A DNA stretch of 38,578 nt from Paracoccaceae bacterium (GCA_029938175.1 JAPYON010000010.1:1-38578); one strand, 5' to 3'. Positions 27,984 through 37,169 are shown, counted from the first letter of the stretch. Notes: generated by a model from the letters alone, not told the origin. A program made the numbers and translations.

Positions 27984-28798
27984 GCGTTCCAATTTTGCAA
28001 TATTTCCCAAGCCTCATCCGCAGTCTCGACAAAGCGGAATAGTTTCAAGTCGTCCGCACCGATCGTTCCAGCCTCTGCCAGCGCGTCCCAGTTGATGACC
28101 TTGCGCCAGAATTCCTGCCCGAATAGCAGGATCGGCATCGGCTCCATTCGGCCCGTCTGAATCAAGGTTAACGCCTCGAACAACTCGTCCATAGTGCCGA
28201 AACCGCCGGGGAAAACGGCGATGGCTTTGGCGCGCATCAAGAAGTGCATTTTACGGATCGCGAAATAATGAAAATTGAAACAAAGATCCGGCGTTGCGTA
28301 TTCATTAGGCGATTGCTCGTGCGGTAGAACGATATTCAGGCTGATCGACTCGCCACCCACTTCCGCTGCACCACGGTTGCCCGCCTCCATCACGCCCGGA
28401 CCGCCGCCTGTGCAAACGACATATTCTTTGTGCCCTTTCGACATGCTCGCTTTGGTGCAAATGGACGCAAATTTTCGGGCTTCGGTGTAATACTTCGACA
28501 GATCGGCAAGCGTCTGCGTGCGGGCAGCGCCCTTATTCGCAGGATCAGGAATACGCGCCCCGCCAAACAACACGACCGTGCTTTCGATACCTTTTTCCGC
28601 AAGCGCCAGTTCCGGTTTTAGCAGTTCTAACTGCAACCGCATCGGGCGAAGTTCATCACGACACAGAAAATCGGGGTCGTTAAAGGCTAACCGATACGTT
28701 GGCGAGCGTGTTTGCGGGGTATCAGGTACATCGCCACAGGCCTCCAGATCTTCACGGGCATCGGGGAATCGGGTTTGTTTGCGGCTTGAATCGTTCAT
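27980..28798 (-). CDS. LOG family protein (TIGR00730-like Rossmann fold)
   Basis: A 272-residue protein with the LOG signature: GGGPGVMEA at 131-139 and PGGFGTMDE at 197-205. In the family these words form the nucleotide-binding and catalytic site of cytokinin-type phosphoribohydrolases, which release a base from a nucleoside monophosphate. This member has about 70 extra N-terminal residues compared with the short LOG enzymes, as is usual for the longer bacterial branch, so the natural substrate is open. It is transcribed away from dapD and converges with the phytase-like gene. Confidence 0.9.
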   Translation of the reverse strand: MNDSSRKQTRFPDAREDLEACGDVPDTPQTRSPTYRLAFNDPDFLCRDELRPMRLQLELLKPELALAEKGIESTVVLFGGARIPDPANKGAARTQTLADLSKYYTEARKFASICTKASMSKGHKEYVVCTGGGPGVMEAGNRGAAEVGGESISLNIVLPHEQSPNEYATPDLCFNFHYFAIRKMHFLMRAKAIAVFPGGFGTMDELFEALTLIQTGRMEPMPILLFGQEFWRKVINWDALAEAGTIGADDLKLFRFVETADEAWEILQNWNA

Positions 28799-28897
28799 GC
28801 TTCAAATCCTCTCGGTCATTTGTGACATATTGCACATGTTTTGTTTCCGAATTATAGGCATGAACTGAACAAGACCAGTCACATTACGGGGAACAAC

Positions 28898-29725
28898 ATG
28901 TCGAACGCACAGCTAGAAACCACTATCGAAGCCGCTTGGGAAGCACGCGATACCATCAGCCCCGCAACTACGGGTGAGGTGCGCGAAGCCATCGCGGATA
29001 CCTTGAACGCACTAGACAGCGGCAAGCTGCGTGTGGCCGAGCCGCGCGAAAATGGTGAATGGCACGTTAACCAATGGGCCAAAAAGGCCGTACTATTGTC
29101 GTTCCGCCTTAACGATATGGCAATGATCGAGGGCAGCAACGGCAATGCGAGCTGGTGGGACAAAGTTCCCAGCAAATGGGATGGCTGGGGTGAAAACCAG
29201 TGGAAAGCTGCCGGTTTCCGCGCTGTTCCAGGCTCCATCGTGCGGCGTTCTGCCTATATCGCGCCCGGCGTGGTGTTGATGCCCTCGTTCGTGAATATCG
29301 GAGCTTATGTTGGTGAAGGCTCCATGGTCGATGGCTGGGCGACGGTTGGTTCCTGTGCGCAAATTGGTAAGCATGTGCACCTGTCCGGTGGTGTTGGCAT
29401 TGGCGGCGTGTTGGAGCCAATGCAGGCTGGTCCAACGATAATCGAGGACAACTGCTTTATCGGGGCGCGTTCCGAAGTTGTCGAGGGTTGTATCGTCCGT
29501 GAAGGTTCGGTTCTGGGTATGGGTGTTTTCATCGGCCAGTCCACCAAAATCGTTGACCGCGAAACCGGAGAAATCATGTATGGCGAAGTGCCACCGTATT
29601 CGGTGGTTGTAGCCGGTTCCATGCCCTCCAAGAACGGAGTTAACCTTTACTGCGCCGTAATCGTGAAACGTGTTGACGAACGTACGCGTTCGAAAACCTC
29701 TATCAACGATTTGCTCCGTGACTGA
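28898..29725 (+). CDS. dapD: 2,3,4,5-tetrahydropyridine-2,6-dicarboxylate N-succinyltransferase
   Basis: DapD adds a succinyl group in the lysine and diaminopimelate pathway. The 275-residue length is exact for the family. The N-terminal helical domain ([16 protein letters not shown]) is followed by a left-handed beta helix built of hexapeptide repeats ([39 protein letters not shown]), with [21 protein letters not shown] as the hallmark. GGGGAACAAC lies before the ATG at 28898, which is preferred over an upstream ATG. The following small gene starts inside the end of dapD. Confidence 0.97.
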   Translation: MSNAQLETTIEAAWEARDTISPATTGEVREAIADTLNALDSGKLRVAEPRENGEWHVNQWAKKAVLLSFRLNDMAMIEGSNGNASWWDKVPSKWDGWGENQWKAAGFRAVPGSIVRRSAYIAPGVVLMPSFVNIGAYVGEGSMVDGWATVGSCAQIGKHVHLSGGVGIGGVLEPMQAGPTIIEDNCFIGARSEVVEGCIVREGSVLGMGVFIGQSTKIVDRETGEIMYGEVPPYSVVVAGSMPSKNGVNLYCAVIVKRVDERTRSKTSINDLLRD

Positions 29726-30056
29726 CGCGCCCAAAAAAAAGCGCCCGCAGCAAGTTTTTACACTGTTGGTCGAGGTAGGTCGCGCCGATAACGACGGGCT
29801 GCCCAAGGGCAGTTCCGGCGCGGCGTTGATGTGCTATGCCTCTGGCGTAGACGAGGCCGAAGCGGTGCGCGAGACCGTGGCAATCCTGAAACAGGCAGAC
29901 ATGGCACCCTTGGATGTATCAGGTTATGGCACGTTGAAAGAGCGTCTTTCCGAGGGGCACGACATTTCCGGCGAGGAAAAAGGATTGATGCAGCAAGCGC
30001 TGGACGAAAATTCGGTCGTCGTTGCGCAAATGACGCCGTTTTTTGATAAGGGATAA
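29718..30056 (+). CDS. Conserved hypothetical protein, coupled to dapD
   Basis: A 112-residue soluble protein starting with GTG at 29718, eight bases before the end of dapD. The overlap suggests that translation is coupled. It reads [21 protein letters not shown], then [19 protein letters not shown] and [12 protein letters not shown], a ferredoxin-like or ACT-like alternation of strands and helices. I do not recognise a named family or function; I recall it next to dapD in relatives. It has no signal or membrane segment. Confidence 0.75.
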   Translation: MTDAPKKKRPQQVFTLLVEVGRADNDGLPKGSSGAALMCYASGVDEAEAVRETVAILKQADMAPLDVSGYGTLKERLSEGHDISGEEKGLMQQALDENSVVVAQMTPFFDKG

Positions 30057-30142
30057 TCGCATAACCATATGACTCCGGTCAATTGTGCTAAAGTATCGCG
30101 CTGCTATACTGCTGGCAGCAGAAACCTGATTGAAGAATGGTT

Positions 30143-30552
30143 ATGTAGAAATCTATCCTTGTTCCTATTGATCTGGCCCACCGCGAAGTCGGTTCGGCAA
30201 TGATTTAACGTCGGTCGCGCTGTCGGATGACGGTGCGGAAATCTTCCTGTTACATGTAATCGGTGATATTCCCACATACGCACAATCCTATTTGCCAGAG
30301 GGGCAATTACAAGCAAACCTTGGAGAAACCAAAGAAGTTCTGAAGTCCATGGTAGCTGCGCTGAATGTAAAGACCAAAACCGTGGTGCGCTATGGCAGCC
30401 CTAGTCCGGTTATCCTGGACGAGGCTAATGAACGAGACGTTGACTTGATCATCATCGCCTCACATCACCCCGGCATTAGGGATTATCTGATCGGGTCCAC
30501 TGCCTCGCGGGTCGTGCTGCATGCGGATTGCTCGATTTTAATCACGTTATAG
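30143..30552 (+). pseudogene. Universal stress protein (UspA) gene, broken by an amber codon 2 and a frameshift
   Basis: The start reads ATG TAG followed by KSILVPIDLAHREVGSAMI, where UspA proteins read MYKSILVPIDLA, so codon 2 was Tyr. The frame ends at TAA 30206-30208. The next frame gives LTSVALSDDGAEIFLLHVIG, DIPTYAQSYLPEG, VVRYGSPSPVILDEANERD, VDLIIIASHHPG and STASRVVLHADCSILI, a complete UspA domain with the ATP-binding GSxxxxV-like tail. Two lesions are thus needed to explain it. The intact part from 30292 lacks the first strand and half of the nucleotide site, so activity is unlikely. Confidence 0.82.
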
Positions 30553-30596
30553 GTGGATTTTTCTTGATAAAATATCGGTAAATCGTAAGTTTGCCC

Positions 30597-31106
30597 ATGG
30601 AAAATAAAACGCAAAAACGCAAAATCGTATCTTCTCACCACTTGGCAACAAGCGGTGGGTGGCAATTGTCGGAGTTCGAGTTCGGCCTGATCGTCGCTTA
30701 CAACGGCTTTAGCCGCTGGATTAACCGCTGCATGGCGGCGTCAGGTTATCCCACGTTGGGATCACTGGAGAACATGGTGTTGCACAACATTAACCATCGA
30801 GAGCGCAGTAAACGCCTGTCTGATGTATGTTTTATGTTAAATATCGAAGACACCCACACCGTTAACTATGCGATTAAAAAGCTGGTAAAGGCGGGGCTAA
30901 TTGTCGGTGAGAAGACTGGCAAGGAGATGCTGTATTCCACCACCACGGAGGGGGTCGATCTGTGCAACGCCTATCGCGACACGCGCGAGCAATGCCTGGT
31001 CGAAAGCCTAAGCGCTGATGGTGATGAGCTGAGCCAGATCGCCGCAACGTTACGAACGCTTTCAGGGATTTACGATCAAGCGGCACGGGCCGCGTCTTCG
31101 TTGTGA
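30597..31106 (+). CDS. MarR-type winged-helix transcription regulator (LdtR-like)
   Basis: A 169-residue DNA-binding protein. ENMVLHNINHRERSKRLSDVC, MLNIEDTHTVNYAIKKLVKAGL and the wing GEKTGKEMLYSTTTEG form a winged helix of the MarR kind. The N-terminal segment SHHLATSGGWQLSEFEFGL and the long C-terminal helix (EQCLVESLSADG) likely form the dimer interface. It resembles the LdtR branch known from other alphaproteobacteria. The ATG at 30597 is preferred over a TTG two codons earlier. Its target genes are not evident; it lies between a broken uspA and a small frame. Confidence 0.85.
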   Translation: MENKTQKRKIVSSHHLATSGGWQLSEFEFGLIVAYNGFSRWINRCMAASGYPTLGSLENMVLHNINHRERSKRLSDVCFMLNIEDTHTVNYAIKKLVKAGLIVGEKTGKEMLYSTTTEGVDLCNAYRDTREQCLVESLSADGDELSQIAATLRTLSGIYDQAARAASSL

Positions 31107-31177
31107 AACCGCATTTTGTCTTGAGCCTGTTTTCAACTGATGCGGCATAGCTGGATCAACATTGAAAGGAAAGACTA

Positions 31178-31303
31178 ATGGATACATTAGGCACTACAAT
31201 CGAAAACATGCTGAATCTCGAGGACCGCAAGGTATTGGCAGCGTTTGACGAGAAAAACATCGTAGGGCAACTGGGAAGTCTGTTTCACGGAAAGGACGCC
31301 TAG
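31178..31303 (+). CDS. Possible small protein, 41 residues
   Basis: The frame starts at ATG 31178 with GAAAGGAAAGACTA upstream, a good ribosome binding site, and ends in TAG. It reads DTLGTTIENMLNLEDRKVL and then AAFDEKNIVGQLGSLFHGKD. There is no membrane segment. I do not recognise it. It could be a small gene or the start of a larger gene that has decayed: the 258 bases after it up to the SulP gene hold only short frames (for example ARAIRNFYIQAAVMDADENQ near 31420) that do not join into a known family. Confidence 0.4.
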   Translation: MDTLGTTIENMLNLEDRKVLAAFDEKNIVGQLGSLFHGKDA

Positions 31304-31561
31304 CTGATAAGCTTGACACTGGTCATGGGTTTGCGTTCGCCGTCACCGGTTTTTATGCTGCCTAGAAGTTCTCGACCGTCGACTAATTGACGTCTATCGT
31401 CCGTTGGGGCAGTTTGGCATGGCCCGGGCTATTCGCAACTTCTATATTCAAGCTGCGGTCATGGATGCGGATGAAAACCAACCGCACTATGCGTGAAGTC
31501 AAGCGGTTGGAATTACAGATCGCATTGATGCAGCGAAACGCCTGATGTTGGCGCGGGTAAA

Positions 31562-33178
31562 TTAATGCCCGCTGCCCATTTGTCCAACGTTCACGTCATA
31601 ATCCACGGCTACGCGGTAATCCGGATCGTCGTCCATATCCACCATCAACTGGCCTGCGTTGGTTAACAAACGGTGACAATCTTGCGTTAGGTGCCGGAGG
31701 CGCAGGCGTTTTCCGGCAGCTTTGTATTTTGCAGCAACATCCTCAATGGCTTGCAGCGCACTATGGTCAACAATGCGGGAGTCCATAAAGTCGAGGATCA
31801 CAACTTCCGGGTCAGTTTCCGGCTCAAAGTGTTCGACAAAACTTGTCGCCGAGCCAAAGAATAGAGGTCCCGCGATTTCGTAAACCAGCGCACCTTTTTC
31901 GGATTCTGACAGACGGGCGACAATCTGAATACGAGCCGCCGCGTTCCACGCATAGACCAGCGCCGAGACTATTACACCGACAACAACAGCAGTAGCCAGG
32001 TCCTCGGCCACGGTCACGGCGGTCACCAAAAGGATCACCAGCGCGTCGGACTTTGGCACACGGCGCAAAACCCCAATGCTCTGCCATGCAAACGTGCCTA
32101 TCACGACCATGAACATAACGCCAACGAGGGCTGCAAGGGGGATCATCTCGATTATTTTGCTGCCAACCAGAATGAATGCCAGAAGGAACAGCGCCGCCGC
32201 AATTCCCGACAGGCGCGTGCGGCCACCGGATTTTACGTTTATCATCGACTGTCCGATCATCGCACAACCGCCCATGCCACCGAAGAAACCGGTAACGACG
32301 TTGGCAGCCCCCTGCGCAACACATTCCTGCGATGCACCACCGCGTTTACCCGTGATCGAGCCCACAAGATTCAACGTCAGCAGACTTTCGATCAGACCAA
32401 TGGCGGCCAAAATGATGGCGTAGGGCAGAATGATGTAAAGCGTTTCAAGCGTAAAAGGAACCTGTGGAACACCAAAGATCGGCAAGCCACCCTCTAGCGC
32501 AGCAAGGTCTCCAACGCGCGGAACGGGCAGGTCAAATGCAATCACCAAGCCAGCTATGATGCCTATGGCGGCCAGCGGGGCCGGTATGATTTTTGTGACC
32601 TTGGGGGTGAAGTATACAAGCGCCATGGTGCCGCCAACCAATGCCAACGTTAACCACATCGTCATGCCGGACATCCACGTGTGGCCACCAGCGGCATCAG
32701 GAACTTTGAACTGCTCCATCTGGGCAAGGAAAATTACTATTGCCAATCCGTTAACGAAGCCCAGCATCACCGGGTGCGGAACCATCCGAATGAATTTACC
32801 AAGCTTGAACACGCCAGCCATGACTTGAATGATGCCCATCAAAACGACCGTTGCAAACAGGTATTGAACGCCGTGGTCGGCAACCAAAGCCACCATCACC
32901 ACTGCCAATGCACCCGTCGCTCCCGAGATCATAGCCGGGCGCCCCCCAAAAACAGCCGTGATCAGGCCAACCATGAAAGCCGCATACAAACCAACAAGCG
33001 GGTCCACGCCCGCAACAAAAGCAAATGCGACGGCCTCGGGGACCAGCGCCAGTGCCACTGTCAGTCCGGACAGGATCTCAGTGCGGATTTGAGCGACACC
33101 GAGTTTGGTAATTTGGGCGGACGCCTCGGCAAAACGCAGGCGCTTGGCGAAATCGGCGAGAGTAGTTGGTCGGGACAA
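31562..33178 (-). CDS. SulP family anion transporter with STAS domain
   Basis: A 538-residue transporter for sulfate, bicarbonate or other anions. The N-terminal part has about twelve to fourteen hydrophobic helices. The SulP words VALALVPEAVAFAFVAGVDP, GLYAAFMVGLITAVFGGRPAM and NVVTGFFGGMGGCAMIGQS are present. The C-terminal STAS domain (about 440-538) shows ILDFMDSRIVDHSALQAIE. The STAS Asp-Ser pair is present. The start is TTG at 33178 with AGGA upstream. A carbonic anhydrase gene, a common partner of bicarbonate SulP, is not nearby. The DEAD-box gene precedes it by 27 bases on the same strand. Confidence 0.93.
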   Translation of the reverse strand: MSRPTTLADFAKRLRFAEASAQITKLGVAQIRTEILSGLTVALALVPEAVAFAFVAGVDPLVGLYAAFMVGLITAVFGGRPAMISGATGALAVVMVALVADHGVQYLFATVVLMGIIQVMAGVFKLGKFIRMVPHPVMLGFVNGLAIVIFLAQMEQFKVPDAAGGHTWMSGMTMWLTLALVGGTMALVYFTPKVTKIIPAPLAAIGIIAGLVIAFDLPVPRVGDLAALEGGLPIFGVPQVPFTLETLYIILPYAIILAAIGLIESLLTLNLVGSITGKRGGASQECVAQGAANVVTGFFGGMGGCAMIGQSMINVKSGGRTRLSGIAAALFLLAFILVGSKIIEMIPLAALVGVMFMVVIGTFAWQSIGVLRRVPKSDALVILLVTAVTVAEDLATAVVVGVIVSALVYAWNAAARIQIVARLSESEKGALVYEIAGPLFFGSATSFVEHFEPETDPEVVILDFMDSRIVDHSALQAIEDVAAKYKAAGKRLRLRHLTQDCHRLLTNAGQLMVDMDDDPDYRVAVDYDVNVGQMGSGH

Positions 33179-33205
33179 ATCAGTATCCTGTTCGTTAGTA
33201 CTGGC

Positions 33206-34969
33206 TTATTTCTTTTTGGGCTTCTTCGGCTTTTTGCGTTGAGCCGCAGGTCCGCCGGGCTTCCCTTCAAAAGATCTCTTCGGGCCTTTACCGCGATGTG
33301 GCGGCTTTGGCTTACGGGATTTATAGGGCTTCTTGCCGTCAGAATCCTGTGCGCGGGCTTCGGCGATCATCTGCGGAACGCCATCCAGTTTCGTGACGGT
33401 CATGGTTTTTTCCAGCTTCATCGACGGGCTGATAGCCTCGACAAAACGGTTAGCACCACCGGAGGCAACCTCGATATATGTCACGGACGGCAGGACTTTG
33501 ATCGCACCAATTTCGTGTTTCTTAAGCTTGCCGTGCTTGACCAGCATAGGCAACATCCAGCGCGCCTCGGCTTTTTGCTTGAAACCGATGGAAATAGAGA
33601 ACCATACACTGTCGCCGAAACCTTTACGGTTATGCTGCGGTTTTTCATCCCGCTCAGACGCGGGGCGCAATTCTTCGGGGGCCGAACGACCCGCTCGATA
33701 CATCCGCACCAACGCACCCGCGATTTGTTCGGGGTTGTGCAAGGCCAGAAGGTCCTTAGCGAATTCTGCTTCTGCTTCGTTCAACGGATCGCTGAGGGCC
33801 GGATCCGACAAGAACCGCTCGTTATCGCGCTTGATAACCTGCTCCGCTGACGGTGGGCTATCCCAGTTTGCATCAACATTCGCATTTTTTAACAAGCGTT
33901 CGGTGCGGTTACGGGCACGGAACGGCACGATCAGAACGCTGACGCCTTTACGGCCCGCACGGCCCGTCCGGCCACTGCGGTGCAATAGAGATTCTTTGTT
34001 CTTGGGTAAATCGGCGTGGATAACCAGCTCTAGATTTGGCAAATCAATCCCGCGCGCAGCAACGTCAGTCGCAATACAAACTCGTGCACGACCGTCGCGC
34101 ATGGCTTGCAGGGCATGGGTGCGCTCGTTCTGGCTAAGTTCACCAGACAAAGCCACTACCGAGAAACCGCGGTTATTGAAACGGGCGGTCATATGGTTAA
34201 CGGTCGCTCGCGTGTTGCAGAATACGATGGCATTCTTAGCCTCGTAGAAGCGCAAAACGTTAATGATCGCGTTTTCCGTGTCGCTCGGCTGAACGACCAA
34301 GCCGCGATATTCAATGTCGGAATGCTGCTTTTGTTCAGACGCAACCGCAACCCGCACCGCATCGCGTTGATAACGAGACGCAAGATTGGCAATAGAACGT
34401 GGAACAGTGGCCGAAAACATCAATGTGCGGCGATCATCCGGCGAGGCGCCAAGAATGAATTCCAGCTCATCGCGAAACCCCAGATCGAGCATCTCGTCCG
34501 CTTCGTCCAGGATCACAGCGCGGATCGCCTCAAGGTTCAAGGAACCGCGTTCAATATGGTCGCGCAAACGACCAGGTGTGCCGACAACAATATGCGCCCC
34601 ACCCTGAAGTGCGCGACGTTCGGTGCGCATATCCATGCCACCAACGCAAGATGCAATCGATGCAGCTGCTTCGCGGTACAGCCATTCCAGTTCGCGTTTA
34701 ACCTGCAAGGCCAACTCACGGGTCGGGGCAATCACCAGCGCTGCCGGGGCAACCGCATAGCCAAGCTTATCCTTGCCGCGTAACAACGTCGGGGCAATGG
34801 CCAATCCAAAAGCAACGGTTTTACCTGAACCGGTTTGCGCTGAAACCAGTGCATCTGCGCCGTCAAGGTCAGGATCCAACATTGCTATCTGCACTGGGGT
34901 CAGAGCTTCATAACCCCGTTTATTCAATGCTTGCGCCAGCGTCGGTACGACACCTTTAAAATCTGTCAT
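33206..34969 (-). CDS. DEAD-box ATP-dependent RNA helicase with DbpA-like RNA-binding domain
   Basis: A 587-residue SF2 helicase of the DeaD/CsdA kind, which acts on structured RNA and ribosome assembly. AQTGSGKT (44-51) is motif I, PTRELALQ Ia, VGTPGRL Ib, DEAD II, SAT III, and HRSGRTGRAGRKG motif VI. After the helicase core comes a DbpA-type domain (DSVWFSISIGFKQKAEARWMLPM, EIGAIKVLPSVTYIEV). The tail is rich in Lys, Arg, Pro and Gly and should bind RNA without sequence choice. The ATG at 34969 has GAGAAAAGAC upstream. It is intact. Confidence 0.95.
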   Translation of the reverse strand: MTDFKGVVPTLAQALNKRGYEALTPVQIAMLDPDLDGADALVSAQTGSGKTVAFGLAIAPTLLRGKDKLGYAVAPAALVIAPTRELALQVKRELEWLYREAAASIASCVGGMDMRTERRALQGGAHIVVGTPGRLRDHIERGSLNLEAIRAVILDEADEMLDLGFRDELEFILGASPDDRRTLMFSATVPRSIANLASRYQRDAVRVAVASEQKQHSDIEYRGLVVQPSDTENAIINVLRFYEAKNAIVFCNTRATVNHMTARFNNRGFSVVALSGELSQNERTHALQAMRDGRARVCIATDVAARGIDLPNLELVIHADLPKNKESLLHRSGRTGRAGRKGVSVLIVPFRARNRTERLLKNANVDANWDSPPSAEQVIKRDNERFLSDPALSDPLNEAEAEFAKDLLALHNPEQIAGALVRMYRAGRSAPEELRPASERDEKPQHNRKGFGDSVWFSISIGFKQKAEARWMLPMLVKHGKLKKHEIGAIKVLPSVTYIEVASGGANRFVEAISPSMKLEKTMTVTKLDGVPQMIAEARAQDSDGKKPYKSRKPKPPHRGKGPKRSFEGKPGGPAAQRKKPKKPKKK

Positions 34970-35137
34970 GTCTTTTCTCTCGGAATACGTGTCTCGGGCG
35001 CGGAATCATCAGACGCGCAGCGAAACAATTTGTGTTGGCTGCCTTCTACTGCCTACCTTTACGTTTGTATAGGGGGGTAAAACCTTGACACATTGCCCTA
35101 CTGACCCGAAATACCACCCATAACAAAAGGAGCCATA

Positions 35138-35716
35138 ATGTCCGACCCCCGCCCAGAAGTATTAGATTTCCTACTAACCCGCCGTTCGCGCCCCGCTAAA
35201 ACGCTTGCGCTGCCGATCCCTACCCGCGACGAACTGGCCCCAATCTTGACTGCAGCTGCCCGCACGCCGGATCACGGCAAGTTAGAACCATGGCGGTTCA
35301 TCGTTCTCGAAGGTGCCGCCCTGCAGCGCTTAGCCGAGTACGCTGTCAAACGCGGTCCGCAACTGGGCGTCGAAGGTGCTAAACTGGAAAAGGCGCGCCG
35401 CCAATTCGCGGACGCGGGCATGGTCGTTGCTGTTGTGTCTTCGCCCGTCACCTCACCCAAAGTTCCGGAAATTGAACAGGTTCTATCTTCAGGGGCCGTA
35501 TGCCTGTCGATGCTGAATGCCGCGCTGGCCAGCGGATGGGGAGCAAACTGGCTGACAGGCTGGATGGCGACCGACCGCGCGTTCTTGCGACATGGGCTCT
35601 CGCTGGCGAAATCCGAATTTGTCGCCGGGTTCATCCACATCGGTACAGAACGGATAACCCCGCCAGAACGCCCACGGCCGGACGTTGAGGCAATGACAAC
35701 TTGGGTCTCTGAATGA
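35138..35716 (+). CDS. Nitroreductase family protein
   Basis: A 192-residue FMN-dependent nitroreductase-like protein. LLTRRSRPAKTL near the N-terminus is the FMN phosphate-binding arginine region, AARTPDHGKLEPWRFIVL is the typical next segment, and VCLSMLNAALASGWGANWLTG with GFIHIGT follows. The length fits the short YdjA-type branch. The substrate is unknown. AAAAGGAGCCATA gives a strong ribosome binding site for the ATG at 35138. The stop overlaps the start of the next gene by four bases (ATGA), so the two formed an operon. Confidence 0.9.
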   Translation: MSDPRPEVLDFLLTRRSRPAKTLALPIPTRDELAPILTAAARTPDHGKLEPWRFIVLEGAALQRLAEYAVKRGPQLGVEGAKLEKARRQFADAGMVVAVVSSPVTSPKVPEIEQVLSSGAVCLSMLNAALASGWGANWLTGWMATDRAFLRHGLSLAKSEFVAGFIHIGTERITPPERPRPDVEAMTTWVSE

Positions 35717-36408
35717 ATTTCATCGATGATTTTCAGCTAGCCATCGGCCAACTAACCGACCAAAAGTTCCGCCGAGTATTCTGGCGTTCGATCGGCCTGA
35801 CATTCGGTATTTTAACCGCAACTTTCTTTACCTTTGCAACCCTGATCGGTTGGCTAATACCTGACACCATAACCTTGCCGTTTCTTGGCGAGGTCGCCAG
35901 CATGGGGGCAATCATGTCAGTCGGCGCACTAATCGCCATGTTCTTGCTATCTGCAATTCTGATGTGCCCGGTGGCATCACTAGTAATCGGGTTTTTCATC
36001 GAGGACATCGCAGACGCGGTCGAGGAAAAACACTACCCCGATTTGCCACCCGTCACCAAAATTCCCTCCACCGAAGTCCTGATAGACGCCACGAAATTCA
36101 TGGGTGTATTGATTTTGGCAACCTGCTGGCACTGATAATCTACTTCGCATCAACACTACTTGCGCCGATGATTTTCTGGGTTGTTAACGGATTTTTGTTG
36201 GGGCGAAAATATTTTCAACTCGTTGCAGCCCGCCGTGTCGGCATGGAAGCCGCCAACAGACTGCGAAAAAAAACACTTTATGGAAATTTGGTTCTCTGGA
36301 ATCCTGATGGCAATCCCGCTGTCGATTCCGATCGTAAACCTCGTGGTTCCTCTGCTTGGCGTGGCTGTTTTTACCCACCAATTCCACCGGATTTCGACAC
36401 GTAAATAG
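35713..36408 (+). pseudogene. EI24/CysZ-like membrane protein, broken by two frameshifts
   Basis: The start overlaps the nitroreductase stop (ATGA). The first frame gives about 135 residues: FIDDFQLAIGQLTDQKFRRV, several helices, IEDIADAVEEKHYPDLPPV and KFMGVLILA. It then ends wrongly at TGA 36133. A second frame continues NLLALIIYFASTLLAPMIFW and LLGRKYFQLVAARRVGMEAANRL. At a run of eight A (36266-36273) the reading returns to the first frame: EIWFSGILMAIPLSIPIVNL and GVAVFTHQFHRI. Together they form a complete EI24-type protein of about 230 residues. The first break is near 36117-36122. Confidence 0.82.
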
Positions 36409-36473
36409 ACGCATTACAATCCCCCGAAAAAACCGCTTGTGGAATCCCATTGTGAAAGGCTAAACACCTCCTC

Positions 36474-36563
36474 GGAGACGTGGCCGAGTGGTCGAAGGCG
36501 CTCCCCTGCTAAGGGAGTAACGGGGTAACTCGTTCGAGGGTTCGAATCCCTTCGTCTCCGCCA
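36474..36563 (+). tRNA. tRNA-Ser (anticodon GCU)
   Basis: The acceptor stem GGAGACG pairs with CGTCTCC, and the discriminator G and encoded CCA follow. The anticodon arm CTCCC-CTGCTAA-GGGAG gives GCT at 36508-36510, which reads AGC/AGU serine codons. A long variable arm (TAACGGGGTAACTCG) and the T arm GAGGGTTCGAATCCCTT confirm a class II tRNA-Ser. An AT-rich islet begins downstream. Confidence 0.98.
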
Positions 36564-36661
36564 GAGACCCACATATTGCTAAATAATAACAGCCACTTAT
36601 GTGGATCACCGCATCTGGAGGGATTGCTGCACTCAGGCAATCCTCGTACCCCTTTGCAGGA

Positions 36662-36720
36662 GAAAGTAGAACGTCCTGTACGAATTCTCGTACAAAACCC
36701 GTACAGGACGCTCTACTTTC
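36662..36720. repeat. Long imperfect hairpin, 21-bp arms
   Basis: GAAAGTAGAACGTCCTGTACG (36662-36682; shown here as its 21 bases) pairs with the segment 36700-36720 with a single mismatch at the tenth position, leaving a 17-base loop. The hairpin lies 99 bases after the tRNA-Ser gene. Its right arm belongs to the direct repeat that recurs at 37772. It could act as a terminator or as the end of a mobile element. Confidence 0.8.
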
Positions 36721-36726
36721 GTCCAA
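36685..36726 (+). repeat. Direct repeat, copy A (42 bp)
   Basis: This 42-base segment, starting TTCTCGTACAAAACCCGTAC and ending CTTTCGTCCAA, recurs at 37772-37813 with 40 identical bases; the two differences are at 36711 and 36715. The copies flank the two-gene AT-rich cassette. Confidence 0.88.
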
Positions 36727-36853
36727 AATATTTATTTCCATATTCGCTCACCCCCCCCTTGCGTAACCGGACGTCACCTCCTAACACTCAACGCCGAGCG
36801 CTACTAAAAATAGAAGCCGCTTTCCTGTGAACTAAAGAACAAGGTCTTTCTAA

Positions 36854-37168
36854 ATGGCGTATGCGACACTTAATTTTGAACACCCTATTACTGGGGCATT
36901 AAAAACAGCGCCCGTTGGCTTTTCTTGGACAACGCTTTTGTTTGGATTTATTCCAGCGCTACTACGAGGGCATTGGGTATGGGCGGTTTTTATGGCTGTA
37001 CTTGCATTCAGTACATTTGGTTTTTCAAGTTTTGTATTCTCATTTATTTACAATAAGTTTTATATAAAATACTTGACCGGAGCTGGCTACAAAGTAACAT
37101 ATTCATCGCAAGATCCTAAGTTTATCGCTTCAAAGTTAAAACTATCACTGCCAATGGCCCAGAAATAA
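36854..37168 (+). CDS. Small membrane protein of an AT-rich islet
   Basis: A 104-residue protein with hydrophobic segments SWTTLLFGFIPALLRG and WVWAVFMAVLAFSTFGFSSF followed by SFIYNKFYIKYLTGAGYKV. This resembles a widespread family of small membrane proteins similar to DUF2628, with the recurring words GFSWTTLxFGxxPALxRG and FIYNKxYIKxL; no function is known. The codons are AT-rich (21 G or C among 60 bases at 37081-37140), unlike the rest of the window. AACAAGGTC precedes the ATG. The next gene begins one base after this stop. Confidence 0.8.
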   Translation: MAYATLNFEHPITGALKTAPVGFSWTTLLFGFIPALLRGHWVWAVFMAVLAFSTFGFSSFVFSFIYNKFYIKYLTGAGYKVTYSSQDPKFIASKLKLSLPMAQK

Positions 37169-37169
37169 A

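Noticed and set aside
13710-30148. Reassigned amber codon, because TAG replaces Gln, Trp and Tyr in three genes
   Set aside because: Intact genes (purK, argG, the transaminases, LOG) end normally with TAG, three different amino acids would be needed, and two of the three genes carry further lesions.
32681-34247. Two long plus-strand frames opposite the SulP and helicase genes
   Set aside because: Both are shadows of clearly real minus-strand genes and show no family features.
36474-36563. Attachment site formed by the 3' end of tRNA-Ser
   Set aside because: I found no second copy of the tRNA 3' end in the rest of the window and no integrase gene.
36460-36741. Minus-strand frame over the tRNA-Ser gene
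   Set aside because: The ETKGFEPSNELPRYSLSR text is the reverse translation of the tRNA, a known annotation artefact.
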